DNA of 28,796 nucleotides from an uncultured Prevotella sp. (GCA_900557255.1 USSA01000024.1:1-28796), one strand, 5' to 3'; shown: positions 1 to 6,362, numbered from the stretch's first letter. Notes: generated from the letters alone by a model not told the origin. A program made the numbers and translations.

Positions 1-34
1 CAAAAAATTCACTATTATCGTAAATATTTCTCAT
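1..34 (-). CDS. Start of a gene cut by the window edge, possibly a SAM methyltransferase
   Basis: An ATG at 34 (minus strand) follows a good GGAGG ribosome site, and eleven codons reading MRNIYDNSEFF run off the window edge. The opening 'xxIYDNxxFF' is common at the N terminus of class I SAM-dependent methyltransferases in Firmicutes, but this is too short to prove it. It lies 59 bases downstream of the DUF3267 gene on the same strand, so the two may be co-transcribed. Confidence 0.4.
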   Translation of the reverse strand, partial: MRNIYDNSEFF

Positions 35-93
35 TGATAATTACCTCCACAACTTCAAATTTTCATGTGTTCGACAAATTGGAATCTGTCGTA

Positions 94-717
94 TTAGAGA
101 TACCAAACCAATCCATTTTCTGTTGCCTGAATCATTGCCCCCTTCGGTACCTTTCGCAATATGATTAAAACATCCATATAATCGGGTGCTGGAGAAATTA
201 GTCCCATAAACGAAGGAACTACACATATTGTCATCAACCACTTCATTGAAATCGGGCAGACCACGAAAACAGCAAGAAAGATTATCCCCGAAATCAAAGG
301 TGCCAATGACACCATTATATATCGTCCTCTGCTAAGTGCTGCTGAGGATGCAGCATATGCTCTCAACTGTTTTAGAGATACTCCTATATAAACTTTTGCC
401 CCCTTTGGATAACTTATAGCATGAAGAAATTCATGTAACGGCATCGCAACAAAAAAGCCAATAATAAATGACAGCGGCATAAACCATAAATTAAATATAA
501 ATTCATCTGATTGCGCCTTTTTTGTAAAAATTGCAACAAAGCATACAATACAAGGGATAATCATGTATGGAATTGATGCTTTAATTATGTCATCTGGTCT
601 GTCAATTAGAACTGCATTTTCAGGAATGATTTTTTCTTCAATCTCTCTGTCCCACGGCTGCTTACCATCCCAAACGTTTTCCCAGTTTTTATTGCCATCC
701 CATATTATCTGCGCCAT
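94..717 (-). CDS. DUF3267 family membrane zinc metalloprotease-like protein
   Basis: This 207-residue protein has a hydrophilic first 45 residues followed by about four membrane segments. The motif HEFLH (His95, Glu96, His99) sits at the start of a hydrophobic helix, as in DUF3267 and site-2-protease-like zincins. A late SPAPDYMD motif (Asp179/Asp182) is positioned where S2P-type enzymes supply the third zinc ligand. This suggests an intramembrane or membrane-associated peptidase, substrate unknown. The ATG at 717 is preferred because GGAGGAT sits eight bases upstream; the longer GTG start at 732 would lie inside that ribosome site. It is followed on the same strand by the partial gene at the window edge. 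Family assignment is fairly sure, catalytic activity is inferred. Confidence 0.8.
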   Translation of the reverse strand: MAQIIWDGNKNWENVWDGKQPWDREIEEKIIPENAVLIDRPDDIIKASIPYMIIPCIVCFVAIFTKKAQSDEFIFNLWFMPLSFIIGFFVAMPLHEFLHAISYPKGAKVYIGVSLKQLRAYAASSAALSRGRYIMVSLAPLISGIIFLAVFVVCPISMKWLMTICVVPSFMGLISPAPDYMDVLIILRKVPKGAMIQATENGLVWYL

Positions 718-767
718 TTTAATATCCTCCACAAATTCCGGTTTTCTTAATTCTACAAACTTTAATT

Positions 768-953
768 TTACTTAGTAACTATGACTTTTCCTTCCGAATC
801 CAGAAGAAGTGTAATACTGGCTCCATATCCGGACTTCCAACAAAGGTAATTAACTCCCGTCTCCTTATCTACAAGAATTTGACGGACCCCTTCATCCTTA
901 AGCTGGCTTCCGTCTCTAAATATAATTCCAAATCTTTCTTCTTTCTTTGCCAT
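768..953 (-). CDS. DUF6440 family small protein
   Basis: A 61-residue protein beginning MAKKEERF and carrying a 'VDKETGVNYL' core, which matches my memory of the DUF6440 family: very small proteins of unknown function common in Firmicutes. No membrane segment or cysteine pair is visible. GAGGAGG lies nine bases before the ATG. It sits 50 bases upstream of the DUF3267 gene on the same strand. No function can be given. Confidence 0.7.
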   Translation of the reverse strand: MAKKEERFGIIFRDGSQLKDEGVRQILVDKETGVNYLCWKSGYGASITLLLDSEGKVIVTK

Positions 954-1007
954 GTTTATTCCTCCTCGTTAAGCGTTAAATTTCGATTTATATTTCTATT
1001 CATTTTA

Positions 1008-1038
1008 GAAAATGGGCAATCCCGATTGGAATTGCCCA
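1008..1038 (-). terminator. Hairpin with T-rich tail, copy 1 of a duplicated terminator-like element
   Basis: TGGGCAAT and ATTGCCCA pair as an eight-base stem (1013-1038); on the minus strand the stem is followed by TTTTCT. It lies downstream of the HTH gene and could end its transcript. A near-identical copy is at 1901-1931. Confidence 0.55.
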
Positions 1039-1080
1039 CTCGTTATACTATGTATCTTAACATAATATTTTATATTTCAC

Positions 1081-1121
1081 AAGCCCTTTGAGAAAAGGCT
1101 TTCTCCTCTCTCAAAGGGCTT
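1081..1121 (-). terminator. 13-bp stem-loop downstream of the HTH gene
   Basis: AAGCCCTTTGAGA (1081-1093) pairs perfectly with TCTCAAAGGGCTT (1109-1121) across a 15-base loop. It starts 20 bases after the ancestral stop of the HTH gene (1141). The tail is AT-rich without a clean U tract, so it may work together with the hairpin at 1008-1038. Confidence 0.5.
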
Positions 1122-1188
1122 GGCAAACTGGAATTTGCAATTACTTTGTAAGAACCTTTTTATGATACGATTTGTTTCCGCAGTATGG

Positions 1189-1752
1189 TCATTTCATCTT
1201 TCTTGATGTGCCGCAATGCAGAGCCATAACAACAGCTTTCATTGTCGGTACATATTTTTTTTTGCATACAGGGCATTCGTAGTATCCCGTATCGTGTTCA
1301 ATTCTTACTCCTATAAAACAAGTGGCGAAAACTACCGCAGCTCCAAATACCAATAAAGCGATTCCGAGAGCAAGATGGTCTTTCGTCAAATAGCATCCGA
1401 CAAATATCATAGTGAGAGCTACAACAATCGCAATTGTGATAAGAAGTTTCTCCAAATGCAAAATCCGTTTATTTGACGATTCCTCCTGCTTCTTCATCTC
1501 CAAAAGCAAAGAATCCGAAATTTCCTTGTAGTTTTCCATTGCGATTCGCTCCCCACTAAAAAGCTCGCTTAGGTTTATTTTTAGCAGTTCACATAGTTCT
1601 GGCATGATGGCTGCATCTGGCAGACTCCGCCCAGTTTCCCATTTTGATACGGCACGGTCTGTGATGCCAAGTTTCTCCGCAAGAACAGCTTGTGTGAAAC
1701 CCTGCTCCTTCCGACAGGACGCTATGAACTTTCCGATTTTCTCCTGTTCCAT
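1189..1752 (-). CDS. XRE-type HTH regulator with membrane segments, C-terminally truncated by TGA
   Basis: Residues 5-60 form a Cro/C1-type helix-turn-helix (QGFTQAVLAEKLGIT..AVSKWE). Two hydrophobic segments (about 101-121 and 126-147) follow, then the first half of a zinc ribbon with CPVCKKKYVP. This HTH, membrane and zinc-ribbon architecture is common in Firmicutes. Reading stops at TGA (1189-1191), but the same frame continues as PYCGNKSYHKKVLTK and ends at TAA (1141-1143), which looks like the second half of the zinc ribbon. The TGA replaces the cysteine expected right after MK, so a one-base change (TGC or TGT to TGA) explains the truncation. The HTH may still work; the zinc site is probably lost. 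The ATG follows AAAGGAGG. Confidence 0.8.
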   Translation of the reverse strand: MEQEKIGKFIASCRKEQGFTQAVLAEKLGITDRAVSKWETGRSLPDAAIMPELCELLKINLSELFSGERIAMENYKEISDSLLLEMKKQEESSNKRILHLEKLLITIAIVVALTMIFVGCYLTKDHLALGIALLVFGAAVVFATCFIGVRIEHDTGYYECPVCKKKYVPTMKAVVMALHCGTSRKMK

Positions 1753-1900
1753 AAGTAGAACCTCCTTTCTTGCATCCGTTGTATCACTGTATTACGACTT
1801 TTAACAGGAACCAATGGTTGATATGTTCGAAATCGGCTCTTTGATGGGACTCTACTTTAGGTTGAGTCCTCCTCAAATTCCAGTTTATCTTTTTCTTTCT

Positions 1901-1931
1901 GAAAATGGGCAATCCCGATTGGGACTGCCCA
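1901..1931 (-). repeat. Duplicated hairpin, copy 2
   Basis: The 22 bases 1901-1922 are identical to 1008-1029, and the closing arm differs at only two positions. It folds as TGGGCA/TGCCCA plus an inner TCCC/GGGA stem, with TTTTC after it on the minus strand. The two copies bracket the HTH gene as direct repeats about 890 bases apart. Confidence 0.6.
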
Positions 1932-1984
1932 TTCATCTTGAAAATTATGCGATTTTTTAGGCTCTGCACCGTTTCAAGCACCAT

Positions 1985-2011
1985 TTGGTGTAAATTTGGT
2001 GTATTGGTGTA
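1985..2011. repeat. Three TTGGTGTA repeats
   Basis: Exact octamers lie at 1985-1992, 1996-2003 and 2004-2011. Read on the minus strand they are TACACCAA, resembling the TACATCA triplet repeats at 2654-2681 on the other side of the metG-like fragment. They may be protein-binding sites, possibly integrase arm sites; this is inference. Confidence 0.45.
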
Positions 2012-2070
2012 TTTTCAGAGCTTTTTCACAAATGAAGTATATCCTGTTTCGTAGGGTAAAACGCTACTTC

Positions 2071-2601
2071 TTAATTGAGCTTTGCACCTGCCGGGATATG
2101 GTTATCTACCATTAATAGGTGGAGTTTTTCCTCGCCCTCTTCAGTATGAACGGCAGAAAGTAGCATGCCGCAAGAGTCAATACCCATCATAGCTCTCGGC
2201 GGAAGATTTGTGATTGCCACAAGTGTCTTGCCGACTAACTCCTCCGGCTCATAATAAGCGTGAATACCGCTTAAAATGGTTCTGTCTGTGCCTGTGCCGT
2301 CATCAAGAGTAAACTGTAAGAGTTTCTTTGACTTTTTAACAGCCTCGCAAGCCTTTACCTTTACCGCACGGAAATCACACTTGCTGAATGAGTCAAAATC
2401 TACAAAGTCTTTGAACATAGGCTCGATTTCAACCTTAGAGAAATCAATAACTTCTTCTTTTACTTCTTCCTTTGTTTCAGGTGCTTTTTCAGCTGACTTT
2501 TTGCTGCCGCTATCTAAGCTCTTCATTGTCGGGACCTTTTTTGTGGTTCTTTCATACTCGACCAAGCTGGTGTTAATACTATTAAATTCTCCATATTCCA
2601 A
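2071..2601 (-). CDS. metG: MetRS C-terminal tRNA-binding (EMAPII/Trbp111-like) domain, probable metG 3' fragment
   Basis: Residues about 65-176 match the C-terminal OB-fold tRNA-binding domain of bacterial methionyl-tRNA synthetase: FSKCDFRAVKVKACEAV, KKLLQFTLDDGTG, VAITNLPPRAMMGI and SCGMLLSAV. The first 60 residues are a charged, Lys/Glu-rich linker. The whole catalytic part is missing, and an in-frame TAA lies immediately upstream of the putative TTG start (2601), which follows GGGGGAT very closely; an internal ATG (MKSLD) is another possible start. It is therefore either a 3' fragment of a split metG or a free-standing Trbp111-like tRNA chaperone. The integrase gene lies next to it on the side where the rest of metG should be, which suggests insertion of the element within metG. 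Confidence 0.75.
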   Translation of the reverse strand: MEYGEFNSINTSLVEYERTTKKVPTMKSLDSGSKKSAEKAPETKEEVKEEVIDFSKVEIEPMFKDFVDFDSFSKCDFRAVKVKACEAVKKSKKLLQFTLDDGTGTDRTILSGIHAYYEPEELVGKTLVAITNLPPRAMMGIDSCGMLLSAVHTEEGEEKLHLLMVDNHIPAGAKLN

Positions 2602-2653
2602 TTATCCCCCATACTTCATATTTTTGCTCTACTTTGAGTCACTTTGCGGGCAA

Positions 2654-2681
2654 ATGATGTAAAATATGATGTAAATGATGT
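2654..2681. repeat. Three ATGATGT repeats near the integrase end
   Basis: ATGATGT occurs at 2654-2660, 2666-2672 and 2675-2681, each followed by A/T-rich spacing. It lies between the metG fragment and int, where attachment and arm-type sites are expected. Minus-strand form TACATCA resembles the TACACCA repeats at 1985-2011. Confidence 0.45.
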
Positions 2682-2799
2682 AGGGCGATAGTAGTATATG
2701 CAAGAGCATATTCATATACAAGAAATTATAACTTCTCTTATTTACAATGTCAATCCACATCAAAGTAACGCTGCCTTATCTTTTCCTGCTTCAGAACAA

Positions 2800-2835
2800 G
2801 AAAAAAGAGCACACAACACTCTGTATGTTCTCTTT
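2800..2835 (-). terminator. Probable terminator of int
   Basis: An imperfect stem (AAAGAG..CATAC with GTGTG..CTCTT) on the minus strand is followed by a run of six T (2801-2806). It lies 20 bases past the int stop. The stem has mismatches. Confidence 0.45.
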
Positions 2836-2854
2836 CCTTATGTGAAGTCCAATA

Positions 2855-4084
2855 TTATACTACGAAGTAGCTATCCAATCCTTTGAACTCTGCCGCTTTC
2901 ATTTCTTTTGTAACATCAGCATAGATGTTCAGTGTAGTTGAAATATCTGAATTTCCGAGTGCGTCTTGAATAACCTTTATATTTACTCCAGCTTCACACA
3001 TTCTTGTTGTAAATGTATGTCTAAGCGAATGACAGCTAAAATGAGGAAGTAATACATCTGGTTCATCACTGTGCAAAAACTGCTCATCATTGCAATCACG
3101 GATAATTCTTCGGATTGCTTTGTTGAGTGTAGCTTGGTGCTGTGCCTGACCAAAACGATTGATGAAAATAAAATCTGTATATCCGTCAATTATGACCTCG
3201 CAATGAAGTCCTAAATCTTCCTGCTTCTGTTTCTCCTGTTCAAATGCTTCTTTTACAAAACCGAGCATTGGAACCTGCCTCATACTCGCCGGAGTCTTCG
3301 TTGTATTTACATTGAAATAACAGCCACTTTTACTCCCCTCAGTTCTGTGGTCATAATATACAAGAGTATGATTAACATCAATCATTCCACTTTCCATATC
3401 AATATCACACCATCTCAATCCAGTCACTTCCCCCACACGAAGTCCAGTTCCTATCATTACTGCAAAGACTGGATACCAATGTTCATATACAGGATGGGTT
3501 TTCAGGAAATTCAGAAATAACTCCTGCTCAGGTTTCGTCAACGCTCTACGCTTTTCCGACTGAAAACAATGTGCTTTTTTCAATTCTCTCAGCACATTAT
3601 CTGACGGGTTATTTCTGATAAAGTCATCATCAACCGCAATCTGTAAAACTTGATGAAGAACCGTATGTATATTATCAATCGTTGAAGGCTTCAAATTTCT
3701 TTCATCAACAAGATAATTGTAGTATTTCTTAATATCTGATTTCTTCAGCGTTGATATTCTTTTACTTCCAATCACTGGTCGCACAAAGGTATTGTACATA
3801 TATTTGTAATTTTCAAAGGTATTATTCTTCAGCCCTCTTTTCATATTTGCCCAAAGGTCAAATAATTCATCAATGGTTGTGTATCGTGCTTCGGTCTTAA
3901 TACCATCACATTTATCTTTCTGAATACGCTTTTCTTTTTCTCTCAGGTCATCTAAAGTTCTTGCGTAAACAAATCTTCTTTTCATCTGGCTGTCCTGCCA
4001 GCTAAATTGATAAGTACCGTCTTTTCTCTGAACCTCTCCGGTTTTCAGAACAACCCTTGATTTATCTTTTCTTTTTGTCGCCAT
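2855..4084 (-). CDS. int: Tn916-family tyrosine integrase
   Basis: This 409-residue protein has an N-terminal arm-binding domain (residues 1-55, KDGTYQFSW), a SAM-like core-binding domain (65-160) and a tyrosine-recombinase catalytic domain (180-400). Catalytic residues visible are Arg216 in GTGLRVGEVTGL, Lys263, His352 and Arg355 in CHSLRHTF, and Tyr388 in NIYADV. The box III His/Trp position reads ALGNSDIS, so Asn378 stands where His is usual. It would integrate and excise the element with the adjacent excisionases. Gene order xis-int at the element end is typical of Tn916-like elements. AGGAGGATACA precedes the ATG, and the upstream xis reading frame ends nine bases before it. Confidence 0.93.
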   Translation of the reverse strand: MATKRKDKSRVVLKTGEVQRKDGTYQFSWQDSQMKRRFVYARTLDDLREKEKRIQKDKCDGIKTEARYTTIDELFDLWANMKRGLKNNTFENYKYMYNTFVRPVIGSKRISTLKKSDIKKYYNYLVDERNLKPSTIDNIHTVLHQVLQIAVDDDFIRNNPSDNVLRELKKAHCFQSEKRRALTKPEQELFLNFLKTHPVYEHWYPVFAVMIGTGLRVGEVTGLRWCDIDMESGMIDVNHTLVYYDHRTEGSKSGCYFNVNTTKTPASMRQVPMLGFVKEAFEQEKQKQEDLGLHCEVIIDGYTDFIFINRFGQAQHQATLNKAIRRIIRDCNDEQFLHSDEPDVLLPHFSCHSLRHTFTTRMCEAGVNIKVIQDALGNSDISTTLNIYADVTKEMKAAEFKGLDSYFVV

Positions 4085-4093
4085 TGTATCCTC

Positions 4094-4374
4094 CTAAATC
4101 TCAAACTGTTTATCTGTATATTTATCAAGTCGTTCCCTCACAATATGGATTTTATTGCCTATCCATATTGCAAAGGGACAACCTGCTTGATTAGATAACT
4201 CACGCAACTTCGTTCTTCCTATACCGGAATATGCTGCGGCTTCTTCGATTGTCAGCCACTTTTTTCCCATATCGGTTCTTCAGCATTGCTTATGAGTTTT
4301 TCCTGATATGTTCTTACTTCGGCAAGTAAGCGTTCATCATCATTCAAGGAAAGTAAGTTTTTCAATGTATTCAT
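4094..4374 (-). pseudogene. Frameshifted excisionase-like gene (xis copy next to int)
   Basis: Two overlapping frames make one excisionase-like product. Frame 1 starts at ATG 4374 after AGGAGG and gives 40 residues (MNTLKNLL...AEEPIWEKSG) ending at TGA 4252. Frame 2 (ATG 4270 to TAG 4094, 58 residues) begins MGKKWLTIEEAAAYSGIG and has a complete MerR/Xis-type winged helix. In the two paralogues upstream, 'PIWxKSNLT' is continuous; here PIWEKS and LTIEEAAAYSGIG are in different frames, joined at a run of six A (4260-4265). One extra A would restore a single 93-codon gene reading PIWEKKWLTIEE. It is either a one-base deletion, with the 58-residue part possibly still translated, or a slippage site. 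The reading frames themselves are directly visible. Confidence 0.7.
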
Positions 4375-4567
4375 CAAAAGTCCTCCTCTTAATCATTCGA
4401 CGATTTCCTATATGAAGAACAAATGGGCATTCTTCTTGGCTTGTTAGTTTTCTCAGTCTTTCTCTACCTATGCCAGAATATTCAACTGCTTCATCAATCG
4501 TCAAATTAGACTTATGCCATATCGGCACATCATATTTTTTTCGGATAATCTTTTCTGTATCTGCCAT
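4340..4567 (-). CDS. Excisionase-like DNA-binding protein (xis copy 2)
   Basis: A 75-residue basic protein with the motif VPIWHKSNLTIDEAVEYSGI followed by LRKLTSQEECPFVL and a basic KRR tail. This is the Tn916 Xis-type winged-helix family that bends DNA during excision and steers the integrase. The ATG at 4567 is chosen because AAGGAGGT lies eight bases before it; a longer frame to 4654 has no such site. Its 3' end overlaps the start of the frameshifted copy downstream, whose AGGAGG ribosome site is embedded in the codons for Arg-Arg here. Confidence 0.85.
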   Translation of the reverse strand: MADTEKIIRKKYDVPIWHKSNLTIDEAVEYSGIGRERLRKLTSQEECPFVLHIGNRRMIKRRTFDEYIEKLTFLE

Positions 4568-4666
4568 TACGAAAGCACCTCCTTGTTTTTTTCTGCCCTT
4601 ATGATAATTTAAAATGAGCGATGAGCCTATTATGCGAACCGACCCATCGCACACTTTACAAATCAG

Positions 4667-4873
4667 CTATATCGAATACGCATTATCAAGATATTCGTCC
4701 AGTTTTCTTCTTTTAATCAGTCGCTTACTTCCATTCCAAAGAACAAACGGGCAAAACTCCGAGTCGGACATTTCTCTTAATTTTCTTGAGCCAATACCAC
4801 AATAAGCTGCGTCTTCTTCTACTGTAAGATTGGACTTCTTCCAGATAGGAATAATGATTTTATTTTTGGTCAT
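4667..4873 (-). CDS. Excisionase-like DNA-binding protein (xis copy 3)
   Basis: A 68-residue protein, MTKNKIIIPIWKKSNLTVEE, then AAYCGIGSRKLREMSDSEFCPFVLW and a basic tail. It is clearly paralogous to the next two genes, so three Xis-like genes lie in tandem. The ATG at 4873 overlaps the end of the MazF-like gene by 14 bases, pointing to translational coupling; GAGGG precedes the start. It may act in excision or as a regulator. Confidence 0.85.
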   Translation of the reverse strand: MTKNKIIIPIWKKSNLTVEEDAAYCGIGSRKLREMSDSEFCPFVLWNGSKRLIKRRKLDEYLDNAYSI

Positions 4874-5432
4874 TGCTTTCCCTCTTTTCTTTCTTAGATG
4901 AATATCTGTCGGTAACAACATAATCCCAACCATCTCCATCACACTTATCACATCTGTCTTTTTGCTTTGCAAATGGGTCGAGTCGCCTTACAATATAGTC
5001 TGGATTGTGAATGTAATCATTCAGGCACTTTGGGCATAGGCAGCGAATATTTTCTTTTCCCTCTGGCTTGTAAACCCAAAGTCCAAAAGTCTTTTTCAAA
5101 GTTGCATTTATCTGTCTGAAAAGTTTATCGTCATCTACCGTACCTATGTATTCACGTAAATCCTCTCTATTGACTGTCCAAATCTGTTCCAGAAGAACCA
5201 TTGACGGTTTCTTCAACCCAAACTCCTCGCCGAGAATAATGTGCGATGGCAAATATCTTTTCTTGATTACACTTGTAACTGCCGCAACAATAATCGTCGG
5301 AGCATTCTGATTATAATCATCCGCCTGAACGACAAGCACCGGACGCTCTCCGCTTTGTACTGAACCACTGTTATCTCCAAAGTCATAGTAGAATAAATCC
5401 CCACGACAAATCATTTTTTCTTTCATATACAT
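4860..5432 (-). CDS. PemK/MazF-family protein with C-terminal zinc-finger tail
   Basis: Residues 8-115 form a PemK/MazF barrel: MICRGDLFYYDFG, a Ser/Gly-rich loop, GERPVLVVQ, then IIVAAVTS and PSHIILGEE. MazF proteins are sequence-specific RNA-cleaving toxins. Residues 125-175 add CLCPKC and CDKCDGDGWDY, two Cys pairs that probably bind zinc, and the tail is charged. Usual MazF length is about 110-120, so this 190-residue form is an extended type. No MazE-like antitoxin gene is adjacent: upstream is a terminator and downstream is an excisionase-like gene overlapping by 14 bases. It may be a regulatory RNase of the element or an orphan toxin. The start is uncertain between residues 1, 3 and 7, because no strong ribosome site is visible. 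Confidence 0.85.
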   Translation of the reverse strand: MYMKEKMICRGDLFYYDFGDNSGSVQSGERPVLVVQADDYNQNAPTIIVAAVTSVIKKRYLPSHIILGEEFGLKKPSMVLLEQIWTVNREDLREYIGTVDDDKLFRQINATLKKTFGLWVYKPEGKENIRCLCPKCLNDYIHNPDYIVRRLDPFAKQKDRCDKCDGDGWDYVVTDRYSSKKEKRESNDQK

Positions 5433-5484
5433 AAACTCACAAGAATCTAATTTTTAAAGTGTCATTCGTATCCGGAATGAAATA

Positions 5485-5512
5485 ACCCCTTCACTCATTT
5501 GGACAAAGGGGT
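5485..5512 (-). terminator. Terminator of the sigma-like gene
   Basis: ACCCCTT (5485-5491) pairs with AAGGGGT (5506-5512); on the minus strand the stem is followed by TATTTCATT. It starts 20 bases past the stop of the sigma-like gene and separates it from the MazF-like gene. Confidence 0.6.
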
Positions 5513-5531
5513 CTGAAATGCACACCCAAAA

Positions 5532-6119
5532 TCAGAGATTTTCATAAAATTTGATAAAGTTTTTCTTTGCCGCAGCAATGGACTTATCCACGGAGCTGTA
5601 ATATACGCCCTCCTGCTTTGCAATCGCTCTGGAACTCAGACCGCAGCATACATTCTTCATAAGACGTTCCCTTTGAAGTGGCTGCAACATTGAAAGTGCT
5701 ATCCTTGCTTTCCTGATTTCACACTGACGCAATTCTTCTCTTTCCAGTTCAAGCCTTTCTTCCTCTGCTCTTTCAAACGGGTCGTCAAACATAATGGCAA
5801 GCTCTTTATGAAACTGTGAGGGCATTTCATCGTCATATCCATAGCAGTCAAGTGTGCGACTGCTTCTCTTTGCATACTTGTCCTCATTTCGGTTTGCATC
5901 GTCAATTACCTCTCCCTGAGCAATTGAAAGATGAACAAACGGAGAATATCTTTCTATAACAAGTGGATACTTCTCCCAAAGCTCTTTTACAGACAATTCC
6001 GTAATAATCGCCCATCTTTCATCTCCGGTATAACCGTTATATTCGTATTTAAGATTTATCAGTTTACAATCCTTTGCAAATAATTCTTCTTGTTCTGCTA
6101 ATGTAAGTTTGTTTGTCAT
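5532..6119 (-). CDS. Sigma-70 region 4-like regulator of the mobile element
   Basis: A 195-residue acidic protein. The C-terminal 60 residues (QRERLMKNVCCGLSSRAIAKQEGVYYSS..) form a helix-turn-helix like sigma-70 region 4, found in many Tn916-like elements and phages of Firmicutes. The middle (about 110-140) is a Glu-rich helix. No clear region 2 is visible, so it is probably a sigma-like activator rather than a full sigma factor. The ATG follows AAGGAGATT, and this ribosome site lies inside a 20-bp stem (6123-6181). It is a single-gene unit with its own terminator. The role is inferred from family and position. Confidence 0.7.
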   Translation of the reverse strand: MTNKLTLAEQEELFAKDCKLINLKYEYNGYTGDERWAIITELSVKELWEKYPLVIERYSPFVHLSIAQGEVIDDANRNEDKYAKRSSRTLDCYGYDDEMPSQFHKELAIMFDDPFERAEEERLELEREELRQCEIRKARIALSMLQPLQRERLMKNVCCGLSSRAIAKQEGVYYSSVDKSIAAAKKNFIKFYENL

Positions 6120-6122
6120 TTT

Positions 6123-6181
6123 CGTAATCTCCTTTGAATTTTCTAAAATTGCTTTTTTATATAGAAAATTCGGAGATTACG
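6123..6181 (-). promoter_or_regulatory. Leader hairpin that masks the ribosome site of the sigma-like gene
   Basis: CGTAATCTCC (6123-6132) pairs perfectly with GGAGATTACG (6172-6181), and inside it GAATTTTCTA (6136-6145) pairs with TAGAAAATTC (6162-6171); loop 16 bases. On the minus strand the 3' arm contains the AAGGAGATT ribosome site of the gene starting at 6119. The ribosome site would be closed unless the stem is opened. Confidence 0.65.
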
Positions 6182-6211
6182 GGTACTCAGCTATCTGGCA
6201 CTGCCATGCGT

Positions 6212-6251
6212 TATAAAAAATAAAAGTCCTTTCCCAAGTAAGGGAAAAGAC
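6212..6251 (-). terminator. Rho-independent terminator with long T tract
   Basis: GTCCTTTCCC (6226-6235) pairs with GGGAAAAGAC (6242-6251) with one mismatch; on the minus strand it is followed by TTTTATTTTTTATAAC. It lies upstream of the sigma-like leader, so it separates that gene from transcription coming from the LexA/ImmA side. Confidence 0.7.
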
Positions 6252-6289
6252 CTAATACTGCACGAAGCATAATCGAATAAAACAGCAAC

Positions 6290-6362
6290 AAAAAAAGCAC
6301 CGTCGAATCTGGACAGCAAAGAATACTTCTATTCTTCACTTATCCGGCTTCGTACGGTGCTT
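6290..6362 (-). ncRNA. Long structured terminator or candidate small RNA
   Basis: On the minus strand AAGCACCGT (6354-6362) pairs with ACGGTGCTT (6295-6303), with further pairing CGAA/TTCG inside and an internal hairpin AAGAATA-CTTC-TATTCTT (6319-6336). The closing arm runs into seven T (6290-6296). It may simply end the immA/zinc-ribbon transcript, but the branched fold is larger than a terminator needs. Confidence 0.5.

Larger units (their letters stand above)
1753..2070. other. Gene-poor gap of 318 bases
   Basis: I see no convincing gene here; the open frame at 1784-1984 has no ribosome site and no family resemblance. The gap holds the 5' leader of the HTH gene, the second copy of the duplicated hairpin (1901-1931) and three TTGGTGTA repeats (1985-2011). 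Confidence 0.6.

Noticed and set aside
1189..1191. Selenocysteine at the TGA in the HTH gene
   Set aside because: A TGA at a Cys position is how a Sec codon looks, but structural zinc ribbons do not use Sec and I saw no convincing SECIS hairpin right after it. The 13-bp stem at 1081-1121 is about 70 bases away and looks like a terminator.
1784..1984. 66-codon minus-strand open frame
   Set aside because: No ribosome site, crosses the duplicated hairpin, composition not protein-like.
2276..2662. Plus-strand open frame of 128 codons
   Set aside because: Exact antisense shadow of the MetRS tail domain; low-complexity Ser/Thr/Phe composition.
4260..4265. Programmed -1 ribosomal frameshifting in the excisionase
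   Set aside because: The run allows slippage, but the codons in the reading frame (GAA AAA) do not form the X-XXY-YYZ heptamer and no stimulatory stem was found. A one-base deletion is simpler; kept only as an open alternative.
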